64,000 nucleotides of DNA from Agarophyton chilense (taxonomy: Eukaryota > Rhodophyta > Florideophyceae > Gracilariales > Gracilariaceae). The stretch is taken from positions 620,001 through 684,000 of the forward strand of contig JARGXX010000109.1 of NCBI GenBank assembly GCA_030374765.1. The letters run 5' to 3'. The position numbers and the translations under genes were made by a program. Shown here piece after piece: positions 10,524 through 21,290 of the stretch. How positions within the stretch are numbered: position 1 is the stretch's first letter; each line of letters begins with the position of its first letter. Under the pieces are notes generated by a model. That model did no database searches. It was not told the origin of the DNA and saw nothing but the letters and a program-made list of their open reading frames with translations.

Positions 10524-13064
10524 ATGACGCCGCCTACCCGTGGTTCCAGGACTGGATCGAACCGTCAAGCGGATTCAGTGCCCCCGGCCCCGCCTAGGTC
10601 GAGGAGCTCAATTCCCGAAGATCGGAACGATTCCGGTATCGATCCGGACACTCGGAGAGCACCCTCAGTGGTTTCAGGTCCTCGAGAGGTCGTGGCTGTG
10701 GGCCCAGCTCCAGTGGTGGAGACCCCCTCAGCAGCACCCCGAAGTCGGGCCGACCCTGAACTACAGCGCCTGGAGACTCGAATTGATATCGCCAACGCGG
10801 CTCATATCGAGCTCCTTCAGGAGGTTGCTACCCTCCGCCTCAGGGTGGAGGACGCCCAGGTGCGGGGAGTCGCCGATGACCTTCGTACCCTGAGGAGGGA
10901 TGTGAACTCCCTTTTGGAAAGCTTTGGTACCCCTGGGGTCTTTATCCAGGAGTACCGGAGCCTCGTGGAGGAACACCACGTGCAAGCGGAACGCTTCCGA
11001 GCTCGGCTGGACACCCTCGAGGCCATTATCCGTATGGACGGAGACGCGGAAGCCTCGAAGGATAAACCCGACGTTTCGGAAGACGAAGAACACCGCTCCG
11101 CTAAACGGGACCGCTGCAAGTCCAAGAAGAGGGTTTACCTCCAAGAGGATTTATCGGATTCCGATCCCAGTCGCTAGCCATCGAGTTCGTCCTCCGAATC
11201 TTCGGATAGTGAAGATGAACGCCGGACATCCCGGGCGACTCGGTCGAAGGCTACTTACACCTCTCAAGGGGCAATCCGTACCCGGAAGAGGGGTAGGAAA
11301 CACCTTGGATTAAGGGAGCTGAAGCCGACGAATCCTCTCTATCGGAAGCTGCTATCGTACCGCTATTACCGGTTGGATAACCCTTCGGGAGATCCAACAT
11401 CCCGCGGAACGGGTAAGGTCAAGGACTACATCAAAAGGCTGAGCATCACCCTACAGAAGAGGGAGTTCACAGGAACAGACCCAATTCTGGTGCTCGATTT
11501 CCTTGCGAGGTTCGTCCAGGAGGCTGACATCCTCGGTATGAGTGAAGCGCAAGCGTATCTTGCATTACCCTATTTCTTAAAGGGAATGGCTGAAGACCAG
11601 TTCAACTCCGTCCGTGGATCATCCCGAGCCTCGGAAGGGGGAGTCACGTGTTGGCCCGAAGCGGTGCAGTACCTCTTGAGGTCATACGCTACTGGAAATG
11701 CGATTCAGGAAGCAATCCTTGCATTAAGGGATACGCGGCAGAAGCCGATGGAAACCGAAACGGTGTATTCAACTCGCTTGAATAAAGCGTTTCACCGATG
11801 CGGGAATGTATTCCCCGCCTACGAGAGATGCTCCATGTTTGTGGATGGTTTGGACCCCTCGATAAGGGCATTGGTTGCCCGACATCGGGAAGAGAAGCGC
11901 AAGCTGACCTACTTGGAATTGGTTCAATACGCCCAGGCTGAGGGGGATACTCTCCGTGCCCGGCAGAACCGAAAGAGTCGGCCGACAAGTGCACTCCTCG
12001 CCGATGGAGGTAACTCGTCTTTGTCACTCGCAGGAGGCCCTACCCCTGTGGGGGTCAATGATAACATTCACTTCATGGGAAGTAACCCCGAATCTATGGG
12101 TACGTCTGAGTTGCCGTCGACATCCGCTCCGACTACGGATGAAGACCCTGCGCTCTATACCCACGGAAGGAGGGTGCCAGCCGCATCGCTACCTGTTGCG
12201 AATACCGCTGCTCGGTTCTCTCGCCCCGGATGGAGGGATACAGCACCACGTCGCGTGGATTCACGCCCACAACCGAACCCGGCAGAGCTGATTTGCTATT
12301 TGTGTTACCTCCGTGGTCACAAAGCACCAGACTGCACATTTCCCCTGCGGGAGGGTTCACGAATTATCGCTCAGTACGAGGCTCTGACCCCTGAGGAGAA
12401 AGCTCGAGTCCCGAGTAGGTCCTATGAGGAACAAAGGATACTCCGAGCTCACCTTGCTGACAGGGATACAGAACTTGTACCCGCGAACGGGGAACAACCG
12501 GTCCCCTTCGAGGCAGCTGCACCGAATTCGGTGGGGTCCGCTTCGAAAAACTAAACTTCGGATACTCCCGAACCTGGGCCCGCTCCCTCAAAGGCCCAGT
12601 CAACGAACTCTTACAGAGTTACTCCCCCACCGGAGGTAATCAAGCCTCCTGGCTCTCCGCCTAAGGAGGGGGAGGAGGACTTAGTTCCTTCGCAGGACGA
12701 TGTTTCGGCGTCAGCCAGTCGCCCTAACAGGGAATCTAGTTCTCACAGTGAGACGACGAGCCCGACCGAGCCGGCGACAGAGAAGTCACAACCCCAACGT
12801 ATGGGTAGCGACATCACCGCCGACCCAGCCGAGCACGACGTCAGAAAAGATGACGAAAACCCGCCTAGGGAGAGTCGTGTGGATAACTCCGCACCCGGAA
12901 CGCCTACAGAGCCGACGATCACCCGCCGCCGCGGAAGAGACACTGAAGTGTCGCACACTCAAACCCCGCTTTCTCCGGAACGATCTGTGTCAGCGGACCC
13001 GCACGGGGAAGATCTCGACGACGAGGTTGACCAAATTTGGCTCTCCGTTATGGAATGGGAATAG
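10524..13064 (+). pseudogene. gag polyprotein of G1
   Basis: Structural polyprotein forming the particle that packages element RNA. One frame runs 847 codons with only two interruptions, TAG at 11175 and TAA at 12552. In order: a disordered Pro/Ser/Arg-rich start; a likely coiled coil (about 10760-11040); an acidic/serine patch; basic RKRGRK; the LYRKLLSYRYYRLDN block shared with G2 and G3; the capsid-like region with FTGTDPILVLDFLARF and VDGLDPSIRA; a CCHC zinc knuckle (CYLCYLRGHKAPDC near 12295); then an acidic Pro-rich tail ending VDQIWLSVMEWE. The two stops are either recent mutations or read-through sites. The start at 10524 is the first ATG in this frame. Confidence 0.8.
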
Positions 13065-13613
13065 GAACTCCTATGGAGACACTGGAACCCTCAGGAATGG
13101 GAAAGAAATGAGTGAGACCCGTCGGGGACAGCTCAGGAGAGTGCTAGCGCGTGTCTAAAGCGCCACCTCATATCCGCTTGCGGAGTGGCAACCGGCGCCC
13201 GCGCATTTATGTGGCCCACGTCGAATGGCACCGAGCCAATCAAAAGGCTCTGACGACCAACCGTCGAGCAAACCGCCTCCTCGAGCCAATCAAAAGGCTC
13301 TGACGACCAACCGTCGCGCAAACCGCCTCCGTCGCACGGCGCATTGCACAAGAGCAACCTTCGTCCCCGTAGCTCGGGTTGACGTTGAAGTCTTACCCCC
13401 CTGAGATTGGAGACGCTAACGCGTCGCGGTTTCTCAACCGTCACAGAATCTAAGAACACCTTTGTTATCGGGAAGATCTCAGCTTTAAGAAGAATCCAAA
13501 AATGGGCCGTTTTGACTCCGTAGACGGAAGTTACAACGTAGCCCATAGGCCACTCGGCGCCGTTTGGACGAAGTGCTGAGACCCGCTCGCAACACGGAAA
13601 AGAACCCACCGGG
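13065..13613 (+). other. Scar of deleted pol in G1
   Basis: About 550 bp stand where protease, reverse transcriptase, RNase H and integrase should be. It holds a 50-bp unit twice in tandem (13233-13332, starting GAGCCAATCAAAAGGC). It also holds 35 bp (13171-13205) that match 14410-14444, inside the antisense gene, with one difference. Short patches may derive from integrase (HVEWHRANQKAL) but cannot be placed with confidence. Confidence 0.6.
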
Positions 13614-13904
13614 GTGTGCCTAGACCCTACGTTGACACCCTCAAGGGAACTAGAACGTTCCAAGATGGAAGAGAAGCCCGAACAGGGAAAAGTGTACCCG
13701 CAGGAATTCGTTATCGATCGCATCGTGCGTCACATCTACACCCCCGAGGGAGAAGTTCACTACCAAGTCCGATGGTACGGATTCTCGCCTGATGAGGATA
13801 CAGTGGAACCCATTGAGCACCTTCCGAGATCTAAGGTTTTATCCTATTACCGACGCGCTCGGGTAACCTTGCCTCCAAGTCTGGATCGTGCCCAAGTCGG
13901 GTAA
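13614..13904 (+). CDS. Chromodomain of G1 (C-terminal end of the former pol)
   Basis: Chromodomain of the type carried at the integrase C-terminus of chromoviral gypsy elements, thought to steer integration to marked chromatin. The core at about residues 27-80 reads YPQEFVIDRIVRH, then VHYQVRWYGF and DTVEPIEHLPRSKVL. The WYGF motif is kept; the usual W of the TWEP box is V. It is an open 96-codon remnant without the upstream integrase, so an independent start is doubtful. Homologous domains sit at the same place in G2, G3 and G4. Confidence 0.8.
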   Translation: MCLDPTLTPSRELERSKMEEKPEQGKVYPQEFVIDRIVRHIYTPEGEVHYQVRWYGFSPDEDTVEPIEHLPRSKVLSYYRRARVTLPPSLDRAQVG

Positions 13905-14059
13905 GCCACCACGGGAACTGGTGTGGATGGGACCTCGAAGTGAGGAAGATGTTGGACCTCTGAAGAGGAATTGAGGAGAGTATCCCGAAGAACACGTATT
14001 GAGAGGGAAGTTCTACTGGCCCTCGGCCTAGCGCCGTTAACCGGGGAACACAACACCGG

Positions 14060-14225
14060 TTATCGGGACAGTTTATGATGAAAAAAGGAAAAGAAGACCC
14101 GCGAAGTGTAGAAGAAGATTAAGAAGAAGATTGGATCCTAAGAAGGAATTAAGAAGATGAAGTAGAAGTTAAGATCCTAGGAAGGAAGAAGAAAAGAAGT
14201 TATGCAAATATCACAAGTTTACTAT
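14060..14225. repeat. Purine-rich spacer between convergent genes of G1
   Basis: AAGAAG-rich plus strand between the chromodomain frame and the antisense gene. Spacers with the same strand skew relative to element direction lie in G2 (36070-36340), G3 (29880-30060) and G4 (25600-26045). It probably serves 3'-end formation of the two converging transcripts, which is inference. Confidence 0.45.
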
Positions 14226-14266
14226 TGTCGCCAAGCTATGGACTCCACAATTGCCCGAAGGCGGAA

Positions 14267-15203
14267 CTACGGAAAGCCCGAGGAGGGAGCCGCCCCACCG
14301 TTGAGATTCTGACCCTGATGGTACGCCGAGGCGAAAGCCAACATCTGGCTCACATCCGTCATACCCGGGGTAATCGGAATGCCTGCGTTCACGAGGCCTT
14401 GTCGCACACTATCCGCTTGCGGAGTGGCAACCGGCGCCTGCGCAAGGGTGTTCACACCCCACCCGGGGGGAGCAGATAGACCGCCACCGGATACATTCGC
14501 CGCCGCAGCTGAGGTCGTTCCCACTGGTTGGAAGGATGCAGATGGCTCCAGAGGGAGTACTCCACTAGGAGCTGGCACGTCGTTATCCAACGCTGGATCG
14601 TCCAGGTCTACTGGAGGCTCGTACTCGTAATCGTCGGTATAAATGAACCCCGTCGGGTGTCCCACCGGCATCGGTCAAGGCGAGTCAATCAGCGCCCGTG
14701 CTTGCGCCGCGCTGATACGAACCCCTTCGAAGGGATTGTAATAGACCCAGTTACCGGAGCCCGGATCGTACCGGCCAGGAGACTTGTCTCGCGCGGATCC
14801 TACCCCTGCGGGTTGATTTGCCACTGGAACTCGATCCCATTGGGTGTTGTCGATCACGTCCAAGATTGGATACAGGTCCTGCACGTTGCTGGCCGAACCC
14901 AACGCTGGGACAAGGTCGATCTGACGCATGATGGTCCGTAGCATCGGAGAAATCTCCACCCTGCTGGGGAGCTTCGTTGTCCGCCGGCGCGGAGGCCGAT
15001 GGCCCCGAGAGTGGGTTGATGACGTATGGGTTCATTCCCTTGAGAGGGCTGGTTGAGACCGCTGTTGCGAGAAGTTGCTTATCGCCGAAAGTCGGAGGAG
15101 TATAAGAAAGTTGTACCGATGTGCCGGTTTTGTGGCGATCCTCAGAAGTGGTGAAGGACCCCATTGGGAGATTAGTATGTATAGTGATCGGAAAGTTAGA
15201 CAC
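14267..15203 (-). pseudogene. Antisense gene of G1
   Basis: Member of the antisense family found in G1-G4, function unknown. Minus-strand pieces: 15203-14960 (PYVINPLSGP), then after a frame change RVEISPMLRTIMRQIDL, VPALGSASN, LDVIDNTQWDRVP, SPGRYDPGSGNWVYYNPFEG, ISAAQARAL, then GHPTGFIYTDDYEYE and a C-terminal SVRQGLVNAGIP block. These align in order with G2 (RVWGISPTVRKYAGELDL, LVLGSHAN, LVDVIGSVEW, SPGR, IISEQARFL, RQFL-DPGFP). Breaks lie near 14965 and near 14670. The first Met (15203) is only 43 bp from the 3' LTR. No known domain was recognised. Confidence 0.75.
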
Positions 15204-15232
15204 CCGCGGCTCGGAATGTTCTTCCTCGTCTT

Positions 15233-15245
15233 AAGGAGGGGGAGA
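15233..15245 (+). promoter_or_regulatory. Polypurine tract of G1
   Basis: AAGGAGGGGGAGA directly upstream of the 3' LTR, where plus-strand DNA synthesis is primed in LTR elements. It also confirms the LTR boundary. Confidence 0.75.
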
Positions 15246-16158
15246 TGTAGAGCAACGCCCAGTCAGGGGATACTTGAAGATGCAACTCATAGAATGAGGA
15301 TTGAACCCTCCGAGGGTTATGATTATGATCCCCTCTAAGGTGTGCTGAGGTGGCACTGTTTTCTGGTTATATTTCGCCTATAAGGGAAAATTCGGATGGC
15401 CCATGGTTGGATTGGCCCCGTGATACACGTGGCTTAGTTTTGGCACCGATTTTCGGATATTTGTAGAACGTTGGACTTTTGGGCCCTGGCAGTGGGATCT
15501 CCACGTGTATGGCCCTGAGCAGGTCTGCACTACTGTAGAGTTTAGTTAGTGGGCCCTACTTAGGGAGGCGAGATCTGACAGTCCGAGCTCAAAGTAAAGG
15601 GTAACCAAGGTTGGTCTTCGATACCTTTAGAGGTTCTTCGTCGCCATCGTTTCGGCCTTACAACCAGGAACGGGCTCTGGTTAGCAACGCCTGCGTAGGG
15701 ACACGACTCCACTTGGAGAGTGCCCACGTTTGGGTTCCGTGCAACCACCCCCTTGGGACCGCTCAGACGACCTGCGTGCACGATACCCCGTGGGGGTTCT
15801 GCTTACTTGTTGCGTGCTTTTTGTGTTTCCTTTCGAGGACAGGTTTTCGCCCCTGTATTGGGTTTCTTTTGTTGTTTCGCCCCTTTTCTGGTTCTCGGGT
15901 CCGGTGCCTGTTAGTGCCCGACCCTCGCCCCGTTTTTCCTCTTCGCCGGATTTTCCCCCATTCTTTGGGATACCCATACCCATTCCCGATCCAACGGTTT
16001 CTACCCCTCACCTCCGTCGGTACTGCCGGAATCCCCCGTGGGAGTTACACCCCACACTACGGGTGGAACGGAGGGCTCTGTCTCTGAGTCTGCCTCCCCC
16101 AGGGAGCAAGGCTTCGAACACCTTGAGAGCACTTCCCGTCGCCGGGTTTTCCTCCACA
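15246..16158 (+). repeat. 3' LTR of G1
   Basis: 913 bp, gap-free match to 9384-10296. Followed by AGTAT, the target duplication. Read on the minus strand it would also be the upstream region of the antisense gene. Confidence 0.95.
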
Positions 16159-16231
16159 AGTATATCGACAACCTCAAATTTCAAACCTACTGCCACTATA
16201 CGACAAGCTTTGTGGAAGTTCATTCGACGAA

Positions 16232-17958
16232 ATGACAACGGAAAATGTATCCTTGAATCTGAATGGTCCAGTGCAGATGCATCAATGGAAAGTCACGGGA
16301 TCTGTTGGAAATTTTATCTCCGCCATTCATGCACCTTCGGAACTCTCCCCATACGATTTCTTCATGTGGATGTTTCCTGTAGCTCACTTGGAAAAAATAG
16401 TTCGATCTATCAACTCTCGGCTGCAAGAAAAAGGCTTCAAGCAGACTACAGGAGGTGAAATTTTGAAGATTTTCGGTTTGATGGTGTTAATGACATGCTT
16501 TGAGTTTCCAAATAGAAGATCGCTTTGGTCTAAAGGCACGTTTTCTAAATATATCGAATCTCCGCAGCCTGGAAAGATCATGTCACGAAATCGGTTTGAA
16601 CATATACGGCAGTTCATCGTTTTCAGTGGCTCTGAAAACGATCAAAAATCAGAAGAATGCAGGTGTTTATGCGTTTCTGAGTTTGTGAAAGTTATAAATG
16701 ACCATCGGAAAGCGTTTGTAACTTCGTCACACATTTTGTGCGTGGACGAAAGTATGTCACGTTGGTATGGACTTGGATTGAACTGGATTGAAATTGGACT
16801 TCCACACTACACTGCTCTTGATAGGAAACCTGAAAATGGTTGTGACTTAAAGACAGTGTGCTGTGGAAGGAGTGAAATTATTCTCAAAATGTAAATCACG
16901 ATGGGAGCTACGCAACTAGTTGTACAGCCTTTTGAATCAAAACATGCGCATGGAACAGCTGTTTTAATGAGACTTGTTGATAACTGGTTCGCAACTGATC
17001 GAATCGTTTGTGCCGATTCATATTTTGCATCTGTTGAAACAGCTGAAGAACTTTTAAAAAGAGAAATGCGATTTATTGGGGTTTTGAAAACAGCCACAAT
17101 AAGGTTTCCTATGAAACATCTTTCCGAACTTACGATGACGGCACGAGGCCAGAACGTGTCAATGGTCTCGAAACTGCCTGACTTGGATCAACAGATGATT
17201 TCTGTGCTCTGGGTGGACCGCGAGAGGAGATATTTCATCAACACATGTAGCAGTACCCAACTAAGAACTCCCATTTCTCGTGAAAGTTGAAGGACAACTG
17301 ATGGAATAACAAAAAAAATTCCGCTTTCTATTGCTATTCCAGAGGTTTGCGAGGAGTACTATTCTTGTTTTTCAAAAATGATAGACATATTAGGTCACGT
17401 CAATATGATCTGAATATGGAAAAGAATCTTGAAGTGAAAGAATGGTCTTTTCGAGTGAATACTTCTTTGATGGCAATGTGCGTGGTTGATGCTCGGAATC
17501 TTTACAAGGTTGCATACGGAAACACATTGAATCTTACACCGCATAGTTTCTATTGTTATCTCGCAGACTGATTAATAGATAATAACTGGGATGCTATTCG
17601 AACTATGAAAAGAAAATGTAAGGAGGAAGATGAAATAGAAAACCCATATATGGCTGGTACCGCCATTTATTTAATGGAAAACAATCGAAAAAGGAGGAAA
17701 TTGGATGGTTCTTTGACGTCTCAAACATATCAAGGACGATGCCAAGTCTGCAAGACCACTTACAAATCTAAATTTGTTTGTTCAGAATGCAAAAAGTACA
17801 ATGATAAGGATGTTTGTATATGTCACAGTGGAACAGGTCGGGAGTGTTTTATGGATCATCTGCGTGAAATTCATCACATTTCGAGCAATATTAAGTCAAC
17901 AACATTGATGGTCGTGTGTCAACATGCGTTTTTAAGGCTTTTTAGGGGCATTTTTTAA
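16232..17958 (+). pseudogene. piggyBac-type transposase PB1, core and C-terminus
   Basis: Transposase of the piggyBac superfamily (DDE_Tnp_1_7), which excises precisely from TTAA sites. Order: LNGPVQMHQW, SPYDFFMWMFP, IMSRNRFEHIRQFIVFS, ILCVDESMSRWYG (first Asp), IVCADSYFASVE (second Asp), then a decayed stretch at 17290-17600, and a cysteine-rich C-terminal finger (CQVCKTTYKSKFVCSECKK...CICHSG...CFMDHLREIHH). A TAA at 16891 and frameshifts near 17290 and 17570 break it. Its putative N-terminal domain lies 7.5 kb upstream at 8299. The family call is firm; the ends of the element were not found. Confidence 0.85.
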
Positions 17959-18489
17959 AAGTATAAAGCAAAAGCTCAAATTACCTTAAGCCCCCTACTA
18001 ATTCAATCCGCGTTATTCAACTTGCTGGATATATTATGGTCTCTGACGAAACAATCCCTTTAGCAGATATCATCTCATTTTGTCTGCTGTTCAAGTGGAC
18101 GCAAATACGTTCTTAGACCATAATAATTTTTAGAATTGGTCGAGCTCCCGTAAGAGTTTTCTAGTTACACTAAAGTCAGCGAGGTTTGAACTCAGTGTTT
18201 ATCAGGCTCCGAGCAGTCGTTAAACCACTGAGCTGCTGTTACTGAAGATAACTGTCGAAAAACTGTACTTTAAAGAAGGAGGAACATGGTCAGAAAATTA
18301 GTTTTTTACTTAGAAAATAGAATACGCCACTGCAGTATGGAAACCAGCGATTTTTACTACTTTTTTGGGAAAATAGAACTGGCCTCATGTGAACCCAATC
18401 CGACGGGCGTGTAGACACTAGTGGTTGTCACACGCTCGGCCCAAGAATACTGTACAATTTTAACGTTTCGGTCAACGTTATCAGTCATA
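17959..18489. other. Spacer between PB1 and PB2
   Basis: No coding signal. It probably includes the 3' end of PB1. A weak tRNA-like stretch is listed separately at 18172-18243. Confidence 0.4.
18172..18243 (-). other. Degenerate tRNA-like sequence
   Basis: On the minus strand AGCTCAGTGG resembles an internal A box, and about 42 nt later GTTCAAACC resembles a B box, close to tRNA spacing. The acceptor and anticodon stems do not close convincingly. It could be a tRNA-derived SINE head or chance. Confidence 0.25.
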
Positions 18490-18501
18490 TTAACCCTTTG
18501 G
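18490..18501 (+). other. Candidate left end of PB2 (TTAA-CCC)
   Basis: TTAACCCTTTGG starts at 18490. piggyBac elements insert at TTAA and their terminal repeats start with CCC or similar. The matching right end was not found downstream of 20844. Confidence 0.35.
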
Positions 18502-18509
18502 AACCTAAA

Positions 18510-18636
18510 CGCTTATCTCTACCATTGTAGAGATAAGCGGTGCATATGTTGGCCAAAAGGCTTTCGGCATCCAAACCAGTTCGTTGAAAGCCTGCCAAGT
18601 GGAATGTTTGCTTATCTCTACAATAGTAGAGATAAG
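18510..18636. repeat. Pair of near-identical hairpins
   Basis: Two perfect inverted repeats about 100 bp apart: 13-bp arms at 18510-18522/18527-18539, and 11-bp arms at 18611-18621/18626-18636. Both are built on CTTATCTCTAC and have 4-nt loops. They lie just inside the candidate TTAA end of PB2 and may be subterminal transposase-binding repeats. Confidence 0.65.
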
Positions 18637-18887
18637 TGAGGAAACTCTATTGGCTGTTGCTCAGATTTGCGTTCATCTGAACCAATAAATGCATCCGTCG
18701 TGGCCTCATATCATGAGAACAGAATGTGGTTACTACTGCGCTTTGCCCGTGCCCACATGAATCGAAGCGGGTGGCGGCGCCTCCAAGCACTACTGCCAAT
18801 TTGTAAATTGCAAAACACCCGCCAAAGCATGCGGCCAGCCGTTTTGAAACTGTTGAAACCTGATTATCACTGCCGCTCACGTTCCAT

Positions 18888-20844
18888 ATGTCAACGACAA
18901 CGAAACGTCTCCCACCTGCTCAGAATAGAAATGCCGACCAAGATGTCGCAGTCAACTATGCAAAATGCAATTACGAAAGCGCAGTCAACATGAGCGATGA
19001 CAACATATATGACTGTAAAAAATTCGAAGTGTCTGTCTTGGGCGCAGTAAAGGAACAAAATATTTACCAAACAGTTCCATATTGTGCAAAATGGAAACGG
19101 GAAAGCGATTTCTTTCTGGCGAGGTCCCAGTTTATAAAGCGTGCTTATGCCAACAAGGATGAGTTACGTTTGTTCAACCTATTTTTGAACAACTCTCATC
19201 TCGATTGTATCAGAGCATGGAAAAGCAAGAGATTGAAAGATCGTGGCAGAAGAACAAAACCGCTTCGAATGGACGAGCTGTTGGCATATATTGGTCTTGA
19301 GCTTTCTACCTCTTTGCATCGCCTCAACCTTTTTCGCGACTATTGATGCACGTCCGATATATTAGGAATCTCTTTTCTCAGGAAGACAATGAGCAGGGAT
19401 ATGTTCTTGAACATACGCACTGCTCTGCGTATTTATGCTATCTATGATTCCGATTCTGCGGTTGTTGGTTTTCTGTGCTACAGCTACCAGATTCTGGACC
19501 ATTTTTGAAGAAATGCGGCTACAGTAGCTCTCTCTGTAGGTGTGAGCTCTCTTGACGAGAATGCGGTGAGATGCAAGGGACGAACTACGGCTACGACATA
19601 TATGAAATCCAAACTTGTGAAATTTGGGATTCGATTCTTTGCTGTAGTGGGATGGTCTCATACCTATCTACACAGTATTCAAGACATTGGGTCAGGCAAA
19701 AAGTCTGAGGAAATGTCTGTTCAGCGGTACACAAATGTTTTCCGCAGCCTTCGTGGCGCACTGGAAAGAAAAGTGGACAAGAAAATAATTTCAAAGTCTA
19801 CAGCCTGTGCCCTTTGGTGTGCCCGAATGGCACTAAACTCAACTGCATCCCACCCCCAGCCATGGGCGCTTGGTGGTGATGGACTTCAATAATTTGGATC
19901 GAAGTAACCGCCCCACGCTGAAGGAGGCAATTAAAAGCCTAAGATATGTGGAAAAAGAACAATGGCGTTTGGTGCAAGTTTACCATAAGCCGGATGAAGC
20001 GAACTCATCCCGAACTGTTGCAGAGAAAACAGGATTCGTTCTCTTCAAAGGACGTTTGATTGTTTCATTTCATATAAATAATCTTGCGGATACTTTGCAC
20101 CTTCGAATCCACCGGCCGGACGAGCACGCTTTTATTTACGTCCATGTACTTGCACCCTTGGAAAGATGGATCAGCGCGGAATCTGTAAGACGAAAAACGT
20201 TAACCGTTCCTTCAATAATAGTGGCCTGCAGTCTTTTCATGAATACAGTTGATCGATATGATCTGTTTCGAACAACGTCAGCCACGGTGAGAGAAGGGCG
20301 TAGACTACGTATGATTATTCTTACTTTTATTCTGGACTCCAGAATTTTGAATTCTCAGGCTATACAAAAGTCCATCAAGAAGACTGGAGAGAGAATGATT
20401 AATTTTTGCACCATGAAGCATCGAATTATTCTGCAGCTCGTGGAGAAACACGTCAAATACAAACAGAGGAGAGCCTCATTAACGCCAGTTACTGCCACCA
20501 ACGGAGTGTTTGACATTCATGTAACTAGTAGTCCATCAACGACTCCGTCGCACATCCTGCTCCAAACGGAGGGCAAGAAAAGGGTTCATTGTCTTCTGTG
20601 CAAGGTTTTTTCGACAAAGAGTGGGGGTTGATATACGCAGTATTCCTGCAACCAATGAAAGAAAGGCTTTCATGTGAACTGTTTTTCTTTCTACCACCAC
20701 AAAGATATCTTTCGTGAAACCCGTCCTGAAGTGTACGACGCCGTTTTGTAGGCCGAGTGGGCATTTGCATCCAAGACACGCCGCAAGCGTCGCAATATGG
20801 TGACATCGACTATCGCAACCGCTAAAGTGTTATTCAAGAAGTAA
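18888..20844 (+). pseudogene. piggyBac-type transposase PB2
   Basis: Second piggyBac-superfamily transposase, distinct from PB1. Pieces: MDELLAYIGLELSTSLHRL, MSRDMFLNIRTALRIY, SLDENAVRCKGRTTATTYM (first Asp), KFGIRFFAVVGWSHTYLHSI, VVMDFN (second Asp), NTVDRYDLFR (third Asp), and a cysteine finger starting HCLLCK and ending FHVNCF near 20680. Frame changes occur near 19345, 19510, 19870 and 20630, with further stops after 20630. Clearly dead. The exact start is uncertain; 18888 opens the first coherent frame. Confidence 0.85.
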
Positions 20845-21290
20845 AGATACTTCTGTTTGAATCCCATATGCGCCCCTGCTTGGTCTGGGCGATTCTAACT
20901 AATCTCTTCAAGGACGCAACGGGGTATTTGAATTCTATTTACATTCCCCAGAAATCCATAGCGCTCATATATGTACCATTTATAGGCCTTCTTCCAATTT
21001 CCTTCACTACGTATAGCCCAAATTGCATCAAGTAACAAGGTGTGCCGCCGCATTTGATGCATAACACATGCTTATTTTGGGATATTGTCTGCGGAATGTC
21101 ACTTTGGTTGACGCTGCAAGCTTGGGTTGCAGCCGTTGTGTTTTCATTCTTGAGGACTGATGCAAAGCCATGGAGCGCTTCCAATCCGCCTAGCAGACAG
21201 TTGGCGACATCATTTGTAGCGTCGTGTACACGATTTTCTCCCTTCCCCTCATTGACACTCTCATTCAGTTCAGATCTGTCGATAGCTATA
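20845..21290. other. Unassigned segment, one short minus-strand frame
   Basis: Contains a minus-strand frame of 81 codons (20939-21184) with LCIKCGGTPCYLMQFG and MSAMDFWGM. I do not recognise it and cannot call it a gene. No LTR or transposase motif was seen. Confidence 0.35.

Larger units (their letters stand above)
9384..16158 (+). mobile_element. Gypsy chromovirus G1, young and non-autonomous
   Basis: Complete LTR retrotransposon of 6775 bp, bounded by AGTAT at 9379-9383 and 16159-16163, a 5-bp target duplication. The LTRs are each 913 bp, start TGTAGAG and end TCCACA, lie a constant 5862 bp apart with no indels, and show one difference that I found (G10289/C16151). Order: 5' LTR, primer site, gag, remnant of pol, chromodomain, purine-rich spacer, antisense gene, polypurine tract, 3' LTR. 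Protease, reverse transcriptase, RNase H and the integrase core are missing, so it depends on proteins from another element. Confidence 0.95.

Noticed and set aside
13133..13723. 196-codon minus-strand frame across the G1 pol scar
   Set aside because: It spans a tandem duplication and a copied fragment and crosses the chromodomain start; no consistent similarity except the 35-bp piece of the antisense gene.
18510..18640. Possible CRISPR-like repeat pair
   Set aside because: There are only two palindromic units with one gap in a eukaryotic transposon context, and no cas genes. They fit transposon subterminal repeats better.
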